From assembly GCF_047663525.1 (NCBI RefSeq), contig NC_092612.1:157501-221500 (forward strand): a stretch of 64,000 bases of DNA, read 5' to 3'. Below are positions 1 to 11,600 of this stretch, one piece after another (position 1 is the stretch's first letter; each line of letters starts with the position of its first letter). This stretch comes from Anas platyrhynchos (taxonomy: Eukaryota > Chordata > Aves > Anseriformes > Anatidae). The position numbers were made by a program, and so were the translations under genes. The notes below the pieces were generated by a model. That model was not told the origin of the DNA and did not search any database. It was given only the letters and a program-made list of their open reading frames with translations.

Positions 1-1362
1 TATTTCAGGATCATAAACTGTCTGTTAATAAGGAGAATAAGCTGTAAGGTTACCAGGACAGTCTTTGTTTCTAAGGACCTATGAGTCTCTGAGCAGTTTG
101 CTGAGTTTGGCTGAACCCATCTTCATGAGGTGATCAAAGTGCCTGTTCCCAGAACAGGCACTTTGAGAAGGGGGAGATGTGGGAGTGTGGCCAGGGGGGT
201 CGGAAAGCCCATTGGTTAATGATACCATCAGACTCTTAACGATGAGGCCATCAGGAATGTAAAAGAGTTTAGAGGGAACAAATAAGGGTGATTCAGGAGA
301 CTCCATGCAGTCTCGGGTTGTTTGTTCTCCAGCCGTTAAGGCATGGAAGTTTCTGGGTGTTTGCTGTTGTTGTTATATGCAAAGTTGTTGCATAAAGTTG
401 TTACACGCAGCCCTGAGTGGGGGCTGCCGTGCTATGGGGAGGATGCACCCACCCGTGTGCTTGCACTCGGCACTATGTTGGGTGACGTTTCTGCGCCTCC
501 TCCTTTCTGCCTAGCCCCACCCTGGCTGGTTAAACAGGTTTGAAGTCCAGATGGAAAAAAAAATCAGAAGCATTTCGCAAGCTCGCTGCCCTGCAGCTGC
601 TGCTGCACAGCTCCACACTCCATGGCCCCCTGCCCTTCTCCAAGTAAGTGAGGGTAGCCTGGTGTCCCACAGGGCTGAAGGGTGAGTGGGGTTGAGAGAG
701 GGGAGATGGAGGTGGGCCGGGAGCTGCTTTAGCCATCCTCAGATTGAGCCCCTCACTGCTCTATGCCTCCGTTTCGCCATGCTTGTGGCCAGGACTGGAC
801 TCTTTCCAGGCATGCATAGGAGAATGTGTCAAAGAGGGAGAGGGGGTTTTCGTGGCAGGAGGCTCCTGTGCCCACAGCCAGCAGTGCCTGGAGCAGGTAA
901 GAGACCAGGATCCCCTGCCCAGAGGGAACAATGGGGGATTTCTGCCTGAATTTCCTGGTACCCCACAGCAAGTGACAACTATCTGCCTCCTGCACTTTCC
1001 CCCCAAAATCCAGGCCAGTCTCAGCCATGGGAGGCAGCAAATCTGGCCCATCCTGGCATTAGCTGTGGCTCCCAGATGTGGCCCCATTGGCTCTCCCCAA
1101 ATATCTGTACTTGGCTGATGTTGGCATGGGATGGAGCTGTGGGTGGAGGTGGTTGTATTGGCCAGGCAGGATCCCATTTCCCCAGGCCCCATGGCTCATC
1201 CCCAGCCAGGAAACCTAGAGTGTTTTGGTGGGTGGATGGCAGTTCCCAGGCTGTCCCTGCTTTGCAGATGGGATTTGTGCCTCATGTTGTTACTGGGACT
1301 GTGTGAATGACCCCAAACCTCTCAGTTCTGTTGTCTTTTTGTCTGTCTCTGTTCTTGTGCAG
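1..1362. other. Upstream region of TMEM79, with possible noncoding first exon(s)
   Basis: I see no supported coding sequence here. The stretch should hold the TMEM79 promoter and 5' leader. Two good splice donors occur: GTAAGT after position 643 and CAG|GTAAGAG near 895-897. Either could end a noncoding exon that joins the acceptor at 1361-1362, just before the coding exon. A perfect hairpin lies at 134-166 (separate entry). Which donor is used cannot be decided from sequence alone. Confidence 0.4.
134..166. repeat. Perfect inverted repeat, 15-bp arms and 3-bp loop
   Basis: Arms 134-148 and 152-166 are exact reverse complements around the loop CCA. The centre reads TTCCCAGAA, which fits the STAT consensus TTCNNNGAA. 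It could be a regulatory palindrome or a cruciform/hairpin; no function is shown. Confidence 0.6.
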
Positions 1363-1473
1363 GGTAAAACCAGAAGGGATGGGAGCCTAGTCTCTTCCTG
1401 ACACCCCAAAAAAAAGGAGAGCTTCTCACCAGCACCCAGCTGCATCTCCAGTAGCACCAAGCCAGCCCCCCTC

Positions 1474-3131
1474 ATGGCTGCTGCCGAGCCCATACTGCCC
1501 CCAGAGGAGGTAGCTTTGCTGGAGCTGGGGAAGGTGGCCCCGGCCACCCACCTTGACAAGGTGCCTCCAGCCCCAAATGAACACCCAGGGGATCCCGACG
1601 CCACCCTGCTGTGGGACCAGTGCCAGCATGGTGCCCGGGGCCAGAAGGAGCCTATGGAGACTAAGAGGCGCTCAAGTCCTGAGGGGGGCCATGAGGATCC
1701 CGAGGAGGCTGCTCCTGTGTGCCCCTCAGCCGAATCTGAAGAAGACGAAGCCCATGGGCTGCCTGTGATGCCAGCCCATGTCTTTGTGCCCATCAACCCA
1801 CAGTGCATTGAGCGGAAGCAGAAACCTACCCCATGGCCCCAGAAGGAAGACAAGGGAGGCTGTGTTCCCCATGGGGACAGACCCGATGGCCTCCGCCAGA
1901 AGCAGGTCTTCCTTCCCGTCAGCCCCTTGCGCTGCAGGGACCCAGCGGGCTTCGAGGGGCTAGTGGCTAAGCCATCAGCTGAGAGGTCATCGTGCCCATG
2001 CATCAAGGACTGCAGTGCCGATGGCCTCAAGGCTGTGGCCTCGGTGGTGGGGGCCCTGTTCCTGTGCCCCTGCCTCATCTACGGGGCCTATGTCTTCCTG
2101 CCCTTTGATGCTCCGCTCCTGCCCACCATCAGCGCCCGCCTGGTCTACACGCTCCGCTGTGCTGCCTTTGCCACCTTCCCCATTGTCCTGGGTGAGCCAC
2201 AGGGCCAAAGTGCCCAGCCCTGGGCTGTGTTAGCCCCGGGGGGGCAGGGCTACAGGAGGTGGTGGGTAGAGTCGGGGCTGGTCTCTTTGGCTGCTCCTGG
2301 CAAGAGCAATGGAGAGCCAACCACTTCTCTTACCCTCTTTCCCACCCCGCTGCATCTCCCTGGTCCTCCCTGCAGCCCTTGGGCCCAACACGGCTTCACC
2401 AGGTGTCTGCTCAGCCCCTCTCTCTGCCCCCCAGGGATGATTGTCAGCGGCATCTCCCGCCTCTGCTCCCCTGCACTGGAGCCCTTCGGAGAGCTGCAGC
2501 AGGAGGTGGAGATCCACCGCACTTACGTCTCCCAGTCCGTCCACCTCTTCATCCTCTACTTCTTCAACATGGCTGTGCTGGCCACTTACCTCCAGCAGGA
2601 GGTCCTCAAGCTCATCCCCCTGCTCACAGGGCTCTTTGCCATCTCCCGGTAAGTGTCCCTTTTCCCCTCCCTGGGCTGCGGAACTTCCCAGCGTGGAAAC
2701 GAGGTGCTTGGCTTGTGCAAACCCCCGCTTCAGCAATGCCTCAGCTGGCTGATGACAGCAAGGAAAGCTTGTGCAGGGCAAGGGTTGCTTCATCCCTGCT
2801 CCCTCCTTCATCCTGCTTCCCACAGCAGCCATACCTGGCAAACTCTAGCTGAGCCCGGTACCCTAAGCCAGGTGCCAGCCCCAGGACATCTCCCTCACTG
2901 TTCCCCCACCTACCTGCCCTCTCCAGGCTGATCTACTGGCTGTCATACGCCATCGGGCGCTCCTTCCGTGCCTTTGGCTTCAGCATGACCTTCCTGCCCC
3001 TCCTGGCCATGCTGCTCTGGAACCTGTACAGCATGTTTGTCCTGGAGCCTGAAAACCTCCTTGCTGTGGCAGCACCGAAGCCCGAGGAGCGCTCCAAGGA
3101 GAGCGGGGCCAAACTCCGGTACTGGGGGTGA
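1474..3131 (+). CDS. TMEM79: TMEM79 (mattrin), polytopic membrane protein
   Basis: Three coding exons: 1474-2191, 2435-2648 and 2927-3131, joined in frame to 378 codons plus TGA (human about 394 aa). TMEM79 is a membrane protein of the trans-Golgi/lamellar-granule and endolysosome system. It is needed for skin barrier function and has a MAPEG-like fold. The first half is hydrophilic and diverged, except for the conserved block FVPINPQCIER near residue 105. Membrane segments start near residue 185 (GALFLCPCLIYGAYVFLPF) and continue through LFILYFFNMAVLATYL and FGFSMTFLPLLAMLLWNLY. Conserved joins are TLRCAAFATFPIVLG, then EVEIHRTYVSQSV in exon 2, then LIYWLSYAIGRSFRAFGF in exon 3. The start ATG follows a splice acceptor at 1361-1362, so the 5' leader is spliced. 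A long antisense open frame over exon 1 is a GC-rich shadow. The gene converges on GLMP, as in mammals. Confidence 0.93.
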
Positions 3132-3422
3132 GGGAGCCCCAAGGGGACCAGGTGCCGGGTCTGAGGTGCGGAGGGGCTGAGCCCTCCTTGCTGCTCTGCC
3201 CTGAAGGTGGAGGTGGGGGGACAGACAGGGCCCCTGCTCCCTGCCTGGACCTAGTAAGGCTCCTGGGGTTGAGATGGTTGAGTTGTAAAGCCTTCTTCAT
3301 GGGGAGTTTCCTGCAGGTGGAGAAATGACACCCCGGGCAAGAGCCAGGGAGCAGAACGACCTGCTCCTTGAGGATGGTTAGGACAGGCTTTGCTGGACTT
3401 CCTCCTGGAACTGGCTTTGCCC

Positions 3423-3428
3423 AATAAA
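3423..3428 (+). terminator. TMEM79 polyadenylation signal AATAAA
   Basis: AATAAA lies about 290 bases after the TMEM79 stop and is followed by a TG-rich stretch (GTGTGTGGCTGTTTTGG). This is a standard cleavage/polyadenylation context. Confidence 0.75.
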
Positions 3429-3449
3429 GCCCTTCAACTGAGCGGCTGT

Positions 3450-5183
3450 GTGTGGCTGTTTTGGGGAAGGAGAGTTAAATTCCACCGGGGGGGGGGGAGG
3501 AGGAAGGGGTCTCTCCCTGCTGTCTATTTCCCAGCACTGTGACTGCCCCATCCCTGCACGGTGACATGGCCAGTCCCACCCAGCTCCTTCCTCCTCCACC
3601 TCTTCCTCCTGGCAGGGGTTCAGCACCCAGCTCACAAACCAGTCTGCCGGGTCGGAGACAGCTCTGCCCCTGGGACAGACGCAGGGAGAGGCTGGGACAG
3701 GTTAGACAGCTGCAGATGTGCTGCTGCCTGGGCTGGGACAGCCAAATCCACCCCCCTGATGGGATTACAGCCTGCACCCCACTGGGGTTTGAGTGGTGAG
3801 ACCCACCCTGTAGTCCTTGGCAGGCATAAGGGGACCCCTGCACATCCAGCCCTGTATAAGCCTGGTTGTCGTGGCTCTCTGAGTCTCAGACAACCCAAAA
3901 AAACAGCTATAAAAATCCCCCAAATAAGGGGAAAGCCCCTTCAGCTCTAGATCTTGCCAAGCATTTGACTTCAGCCTCTCATCCCCAGCTGCTATATCAT
4001 GGGAGCAATTCACCCAGTGCAGCTCTACCAAGCTGGAAAATGGGAATAGCCTGACTGTTTCAAATGTGCTTTGGAACAGGAATATGGCTTAGGGCCTGGG
4101 CTCATGCTGACCCCATGGCTCATAGCCAAAACCACCCCTGGAACAACCATGAACTGCCAGAGATTAGGAGCCTACCTCTTCTCAGAGGGGCTTTCATACC
4201 TTGGCTCCTGCTGTGAGCTGCAGCACCCTTCCTTTAATCCCCACAGGGCCCCAGAACTCATCCCACTTTCCCATAATGCAGGGTTTCCCCAGGAAACTAC
4301 TCTTAGAAATCCCTTTTATTTGGTCAAAGACAAGTCAGTGACTGTGAACACAAAAGCCCAGCACACTTCTAAGTGATGTGGTGCCTCCACAACCACTGAG
4401 CAGCCCTGGATCATGCAGGTCCCACAGCTTCAAGCACATGGAGAGCTGATCCAAGCTGATCCTGCAGAGCCCAGATGGGGTTTAAGTGATGGCTAGGCCA
4501 GATCAGCCTTGGACCTGAGCTCAAGCATCTGCTACAAAGCAGCAGCGAGCTTTCTTCTTGTGCCAGCAGCCCTCACCGAGGCCAGCACAGCACGAGGCTC
4601 CCATTTGAAGTGGGGATCGAGCGGTGTGTGATCCCCAGCGGGGCTGCTGGGGGGGGCTACGCCGAGATGCCCCCAGCACAGTGGGAAACAGAAAGGCACC
4701 TTGCGTGCTGTCAGGAGCAGCACCAGTCCCCAGCCCTGTCCTCCAGCCCTGCTCCTAGACTGGAGCTGCTTAAGCAGAGCCTTGAGAGCTCTGGAATCGG
4801 CACAGGACAGGGCACAGCCCATCCCTGCTGCTGCTTGGGTGCAAAGAGGACAGCAGTGGTCTCATCCCTTGGGATGATCTTTCCCTGGCTCAGAAAAACC
4901 CTGACCAACTCCCCCCACTCACTGTCCTTGGCTGGGTGGGTCAGGAAAAGACAGAGGAAGAAGTGTCATCAGATGCAGGATCTGGGCAGTAGGAGACAGC
5001 CCGCCAGAGGGACATGTGACATGGGCAACTACTGCAAATGTTGTCCGTGTCCCCTCTGAGCCTGAACTGCAGGGTGAGAGTGGAAAACAGAGAAGATTGC
5101 AGGCATTGGAGGCCCCGTAGCCGTAGTGGTTGCTTCCCCAGGGACAAGAAGGAGCCTGGAAGACTCTCCAGAGCCCACCCCAC
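3450..5183. other. Convergent intergenic region / GLMP 3' UTR
   Basis: This lies between the ends of TMEM79 (+) and GLMP (-). Part of it must be GLMP 3' UTR, but no clean minus-strand AATAAA was found close to the GLMP stop. A TTTATT at about 4315-4320 is a candidate on the minus strand. No protein-coding similarity, RNA gene or repeat was recognised. Confidence 0.4.
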
Positions 5184-7566
5184 TCAGTTGATGGGCTCAT
5201 ACTCAGTGTAGCGTTTCCCCTGGGCAAAGAGAACCACACAGCTGCCCACCACTAGCAGCACCATGGGGGTGCCCAGCGCCACGGCCATGATGGAGATGAC
5301 CAGGGGAGAGAAGGTGTCCTTGGGGGGCTGCCCAAAGCCCAGCAGTGCAGACCTGCAGGAAGAAATGAGGCACATCAGCCACAGAGATGGGGATCAACTC
5401 TGTACCATGGAGGGGAGTTATCTGGGGCTTTCTTTCCCGAAAGGATTTCTTGTCAGGATCCCGCACAAACAATAGAAGGAGGTTTCCCATGCTGGTGGAT
5501 GGTGAGATCAAAATGTGTCAAAATTCACTCCTTGCCACAGGATAATAGGAAAACAGGCTGTCAAAGGGACATAGTTGCTACCCTCTAGCCTAGAAAATTG
5601 CCCAAACCCAAGCTACTAGTAGGAGGGAGAGCATCACTTTGGTGCCCTGGAGACTGTACTCACCAGCTCAGGTAGCGCTTTTCCTCGTAAATATTTCCGT
5701 CCTCACCCCCAAAGGAGATGTTGACAGCACTGATTGTGTAGGTGCTGCCTACGCCCTCCCCAAAGTAGGCAAGGACAATGCTGGACCTGGGCAGCGTCCA
5801 GTTGGCTGCTTTCAGGCTACCGGAGTGGCACTGGATGCTGTCCTCGCGCTTGGGGGCCTGCGAGCCGTAGGCTGTCGCCTTCCACTGCAGGAAACTGAGC
5901 GTGGAGCTGTCATTTCGGGACTCTGCTACCAGGGAGAACGTCTGGCGAGGAGAGAACAGAAGAGCGTATTTATGCCAGGGCAAACTATAGCGACGAGCAC
6001 GGCAGCAGGGGATCTACCCAACCCCAATGCTCTCCCTGCACTCACCTCAAAGATGGTGGGAGTGTACTCATCGTCGATGGAACGTGCCAAGCGCAGCCTC
6101 TGCACCACTCCTGCCTCTTCCACCGTGACCACCTCTAGGGCAAACCATGAGCTGTTGCCCCGTGGGGCTGCCCCAGCAAGGACAAACTCCACTTTAGAGC
6201 TGTTTGCTGTGTGCAAAAGGCTGGGCAAGGTCTCGTCACGGCCACTGGTCTCGTAAGCTGTCACCTGCGGGAGAAATAGGTTGGAGGGACAGCATGATCC
6301 TGGGCTGGGACACAAAGGAGCAGCATTCTTTCTCTAGAAGATTTTTTGGACAGGGTATTCACTGGGTTCATCCCACTACATCCCCCTGTGTGCTTACCCG
6401 AAATGCCAGGCTGCCGTTGGAGAAGCTGCCACTGGGGTCAGTGGCTGGGCCACCCACAAACTCGGCTGTCAAGGCAGTGTGGTTCAGGGTCCGATTGACG
6501 CTGTCCCAGGAGAAGTTTGACAAGTCATAGGTGGGGTAGAAGACCTCCTCCAGCACGTTGGCCTTGCTGTACTCAAACACCTGGGGAGGAGGAAGGGGAG
6601 AGGGGCTGGAAGCTGCCAGCAGGTGCCATGGACACTGCCACTTTGTGCTGTGGTCCACGGAGCTGCCACTGCCAGCAAAGAGAGGAGGGAACCCACAAAG
6701 GAAGCGCCTTGGCAAAGCATCTCGAGGTGGCATTGCAAACCTGAGACAATCAGGGGAGGACACACGAGGCAACATTTAGCTGCGGCTGGGAAAACTGCAG
6801 ACTGACCTGCTCTGCCCTAGGCACAACCCTACACCTCTTGCACTGCAGGGCTGCTCTCCCAGAGCAGTGCTACATCCCCGGGCAGTACCTTGGTGAAGAC
6901 GACAGCTGTGGAGTACACAACACTGCCAGCGGGCTCAATCCGAATGGCTCCGTCAGGAGTGGGCGAGAGCAGCTGGGTCCAGTTGACGTGCAGGGCACTG
7001 CTCGTGCCCTCGGTGACCACGAGCAGCACGGCGGGGGCCCCGATGCTGCTCCAGATGTAGTGCAGGGTGTCATTGGGCCCCACTGCCCGGATGTGCAGCA
7101 GGTTGACGGAGGAGCCGTTCCAGCCGGGGTTGTACTGCATCCACACCTGCGGAGGAAGAAGAGGCCTCAGCGGGAGGCTCGGTTCTCCAGCGGAGGCCGA
7201 CCTGGCAGCCTCTGCTCGGCCGGAGGAAGGCACCGCGGGGCCGCTCCCGGCTTCCCCACCAGCCCCGCGGGTGACGGGGCCCTGGCGTTGCCCAACGAGC
7301 ACGGTCAGCGCCGCGCACCCTCCCGCTGCGGGGCAGCTTCCCCATTTCGGAGCCGCTTCCCCGTCCGCAGCCGAGGCCCGGGGGGGAAGCTCGGGACCGC
7401 CGAGGCAGCCTCTCCCCGGCCCCGAGCCGAGCCCGGGGCACGGGCACGGCCCCGGCTCAGCCCAGTGAGCCGCTCCCCACCCCCCCTTCCCCGGTCCCGG
7501 TGCCGCCGTCACCTCCCGGCCGCCGGCCGCCGCCAGCAGCCCGGCCAGCAGCAGCAGCCGCCGCAT
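5184..7566 (-). CDS. GLMP: GLMP, glycosylated lysosomal membrane protein
   Basis: Six coding exons on the minus strand: 7513-7566, 6889-7146, 6398-6580, 6046-6264, 5664-5941 and 5184-5352. They join in frame to 386 aa (human 406). GLMP is a single-pass, heavily N-glycosylated lysosomal protein that partners the transporter MFSD1 and protects it from proteolysis. A Leu-rich signal peptide (MRRLLLLAGLLAAAGG) is followed by the conserved LLHIRAVGPNDTLHYIWSS and many sequons (NGS, NDT, NWT, NFS, NRT, NHT, NSS). A single membrane helix follows near the C-terminus (ISIMAVALGTPMVLLVVGS). The cytosolic tail ends YTEYEPIN and contains YEPI, a YxxPhi lysosomal sorting signal (human tail YSEYQSIN). The start codon is only about 200 bases from the CCT3 polyadenylation signal. 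Confidence 0.95.
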
Positions 7567-7629
7567 GGCTCCCTCCGGGGGGTCGGAACCCGGCGCTAGG
7601 ACCCGGCCCGGAGGGGAGGGCCCCGCCCC

Positions 7630-7639
7630 GTCACGTGAC
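7630..7639. promoter_or_regulatory. CLEAR element (TFEB/TFE3 site) in the GLMP promoter
   Basis: The sequence is GTCACGTGAC, the perfect palindromic CLEAR core. It lies 64-73 bases upstream of the GLMP start codon in a GC-rich, TATA-less promoter. TFEB, TFE3 and MITF bind this motif to switch on lysosomal genes, which fits GLMP. Confidence 0.8.
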
Positions 7640-7765
7640 AGCTCGGAGCGCGCTCCCCCTCTTAAAGGCGCCGCCTGCAGGGAGCGGGGTGCGGCCCCCG
7701 CCCTCCCCCCCCAGTTCCTGCCCCCCACGCACGGAGCGCCCCGCAGCGAAATTCCTTTAAAGTCC

Positions 7766-7771
7766 TTTATT
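7766..7771 (-). terminator. CCT3 polyadenylation signal (AATAAA on minus strand)
   Basis: TTTATT on the plus strand reads AATAAA on the minus strand, about 265 bases past the CCT3 stop. The CCT3 transcript therefore ends only about 180 bases before the GLMP start codon in the same direction. Confidence 0.7.
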
Positions 7772-8033
7772 GTCGAGGCAAACAGCAATGAGGAAGTACA
7801 GGGGAGACTTAAATTAAAGCAGTGGTGTCTCCACCCTTCACGGGACGTGTTGGCCCTTTTCACCATACTCCAGGTTTTCTCCCCTCCCCCCCCCCCCCCC
7901 CCCAAACTTCAGACAAATTCTTGGACTTTGCCCCAGCTCCAGCTCAGGACTGGGGAGAAACCGCAGCGCTGCAGGGAGCTGCTTCTGGTGTCGGGACCGC
8001 ACTGCCTGCTGCTTCATCGTGGCAATGCAGCCT

Positions 8034-8624
8034 CTACTCCTGGGAAGCCTCCGTCGCTGCGGGCTGCTTGCTTTGCTCATCGCCTTTCTTTTTGTGCCCC
8101 GAAACAATGTCATCAATGCGGAGCAGAAGAACTGCAGTCTGCGGAAAAACACCACATCCACGTCTAACCAAGAGCCCGTCACAAAGAATAAAACACAATC
8201 CATGTAGCTTTCACAACACCAAAGCACCTGCCTTCCTTCCGAGCGCTCGCAGTTGGTTTGAAGAAGAGGAGCCTTTCAAGGTCAGATACCAAAGCACAAA
8301 AGCTCCCAGGGCTGCTGACTGGATTCCAGCACACCGCTGCCACCAAATTTCTCAGCCCTGGCTCACACAGAACCACTCGTTCTTGTGAGACAGTTAAGTT
8401 AGAGAAACAGGTAGGATGGAAAAGGGCACATCCCAGGCTCAGGCAACCCCTCCAAAACTAATACAAGCTCCCCCACGTGTTGCACCCCTTCTGCATCCCC
8501 ATCATACACCTCTTGCATTAGTGAGCTGGCAAATGCCATGCTCAGGTTGCAGTGCTTCTCCAAGCATCTGAATGCCTACACAGCAACATACCCTACTCCA
8601 AAAGGACAAGCTACAGATGCTCAC

Positions 8625-8661
<37 letters not shown>

Positions 8662-11600
8662 GTTTTAACTTCTCTCCTTACCTCTACTGCTGTTTTGTAG
8701 GTCTGCAATTTGACCGCTAAAGGCTCCCAGATCCCCAGGTCCTTCATATCAACTAAAGTTCCGGTCTCACCATTTACTCCCCATGTCTGGCTGCCCTCTT
8801 GGGTGTGTTTTGCCTGTAAGCAGAACAACAGGTCACTGCTAATCAAGTAGCAATTCACCTGCAAGAAACTCAAATTCATAGCCTCAAGAAAACAATAAGT
8901 AGTTTTTTTGGTTTTTTTTGGTTTTTTTCCAATTTTGGAATTTACACAAAAGCATATTACCAAGCACTGCTTAAAACAATTGTATCAGAAATTATACTTG
9001 GTGATTCCTTCTCTCTCATGCCACTCAATCTGACCACAAAGGAAGATTTTGATTTTGTTCAACCTCAGGGTTTTGTTATTTTGATTTTACACTCTGGTAC
9101 TTCAAACCAACCATTTAATTCAATTTTTGTGACTTCACGTTCTGGTACAAGGCTTCAGTAAAAATGTTTGCAGCCCAGCTAATGCAAGAAAAAACTAGTA
9201 TTCCAATCACCTTGAGGGGATGGGTTACTCCAACCAAGGATTCCTTCACTGTAAGAGCCTACTGCAACTACTGAAGGGCTACAACCTCAACAGTCTGAGC
9301 TCTCTCTTGCCACCTCAGGAGATACTGAAAATAAAGGATCTGAGGGGCAGGACAATGAACCTCTGGGGATAACTCCCTAGTGCATGCCTTACCCTAAGCG
9401 AGGTCAGCACACGGATGGTACTAGCGCCGCAGTTCTGGATGAGTGTTCGGGGAATGACTTCCAGAGCTTGGGCTACTGCCCGGTAGGGCCACTGCTCCAC
9501 ACCTGTCATGCCTTTGGACTTCTCTGTCAATGCATGGGAAACCGCCATTTCAGTCGCTCCCCCTCCTGGCACCAGCTGTGGGTCAATGAGGACGTTGCGA
9601 CACACCTGCATGGCATCTTGAAGGTTACGCTCTACCTCCTGTAGTAGGCACATAAAAAGATTTTTTGGTTGTAGAAAATGAGCACAGATCTGCTGGGCTT
9701 GTCCCTCCACCGTTTTGCCTTGTAGAGCACACAAGATTGGGTTCTGGAGTGAGAAAGAATTCCCAAAGGAACTCACAAGGAAGTAACAACTTACTGACAC
9801 TAGGAAGGTGGCAGAACAGCAGGGAAAAACACGTAGTAACTTACTGCAAGGATTTCCTTGCTGGCTCCACGCAGAATGATAGTGCAAGCCTTGGGGTCTT
9901 TGCAATCCGTGATGAAGGCAAAATACTCATCCCCTATTTTTTTGACTTCAAAGAGCCTGGCTCCGGTTCCCACATCTTCCTCTCGCAGCTCATCAGTGCG
10001 ACTCACAATGCGAGCTCCGCAGGCCCTATCACACAACCAACAGTTAAGTCAGATGCTCACAAATAAGAACAGGAGAAAGAGTGAGGTAAGAATGAAAACT
10101 CAGTGCAACAGCAAGAATGAACTGTGGCAAGGAAGAGAACATTTACCTGGCAATCCTGTTGTTGTCAGTCTTCCTCACTCTGCGGATTGCTGTGATGTTG
10201 GCTCTCATCAGGTAGTGTTGGGCCAAGTCTGAAATCAGGTTTGTGCAACTTCATTGATCAATCAGCAGGGTTTTTTTTGTTTGGTTGCTTGTTTATTTTT
10301 ATTTTATTTTTGTTTACAAACTGTGTATCTTTAAAGTAGCAAGAAGGGAAAGGAAGTAACCTAAATGTTGCATCCTAAACCAAGCTGCAAGAAAAAAATT
10401 ACAGTGCAGCTCTCCCTGGTCTGTTAATCTCATCCTCACTTATGTTTTGATATAGTTTCCAAATGCTGGAAAAGCAAAACATTATTCTAAGCATCCACGT
10501 TCAAAAGAATGAAATCTAATACCTGCACTTCAGACCTATTTTCTAGAGCAATGACAAAAAAACTACTATAAGGCCATATTCAAAATTATTTTTTTCTTAT
10601 TATTGAACAGTGTGTTTAACGCAGTATGAACATTAAGATGAACTCAACAAAAGGAAGGATCATGAGCATTATTACCAGAAATTCCTTTTTCTGTGATGAC
10701 CAGATCTGGCTTCACTCTCATAAGATCCTCGCAAATCTGCTGAATGTACTCTTCCTCCATCTGCAGGATGCGGGCAAAGTCTTCCTCCCGTGTTATTTCA
10801 ATATCAGTCTGTATAGAAAGAAGTGTGAATATCTTACTGTATTCATCCCAACTCATCAGTGAGTTAACCACAGACCCTCTGACTTAAGCTACCTCAGCTC
10901 CCACAGGAAAGAGTTAGAGGGAACTGCACAATTAAAAACATGAATCAGATGTTCTGACACCATGTCAGTTTAACACTAGCATTAATTAAGACAGAGATAT
11001 TTGACTCTTGACATTCACATTACACAAATTACTGCAGCTACTTCACAGTGAGTTAAACATTGTAGCCTTGGTTATTTTCTCTTTTTCTCCAGGGTACTGA
11101 CTGATCCCAGAATCAGCAGAATTAGGCCATACATGCAAAAGGTCTCTGAAAGGCAAGAAACATGGAGCCTTCTGCCCCTCATGCAGGTAATGAGCTATCT
11201 GGGTTTGTTCACCTCACTAGTCTTAAATCAGAAGTTGCAGACATCCCTAACAGAACGTGCTTTACCTGGCTCTCTCCCTTCTTGTACTCTAGTGAACAAT
11301 CCAGAAGGACAATGCGTGGATTCTTAATAAGGCGACGCATCCTGGGATGAGTTACATCTTTATTAACCATGATTCCACGCAGAACACAAGAGTCTTCACT
11401 AAAGCCACCAGGAATCTGACAGACATAAGAAAGGGGGAACAAGATGAGTTAGTCTAGTCTACAAAAATCTGTATATCCATGCTCCTGAAACTATCCATCC
11501 CATCTACTGAAAAAAGAAAGTTCTCTTGAGCAAGTATGATTTAACTCTGGTGATAACCTGAGTTAATGGTAAGAGCACACTGACTTAGGTCAAGTGAAAA

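Noticed and set aside
178-671. Possible LTR bounded by TGTGGGA and TCCCACA
   Set aside because: The ends are inverted repeats, but there is no convincing target duplication and no ordered TATA/AATAAA. The interval also contains a likely TMEM79 leader exon donor. It is probably coincidence.
1290-2078. 262-codon open frame antisense to TMEM79 exon 1
   Set aside because: It mirrors the real coding exon in GC-rich DNA, has low-complexity composition and shows no family resemblance.
6829-7905. 358-codon continuous minus-strand frame covering GLMP exons 1 and 2
   Set aside because: The frame happens to stay open through intron 1 and the promoter. The protein match and the GT/AG sites show separate exons 7513-7566 and 6889-7146.
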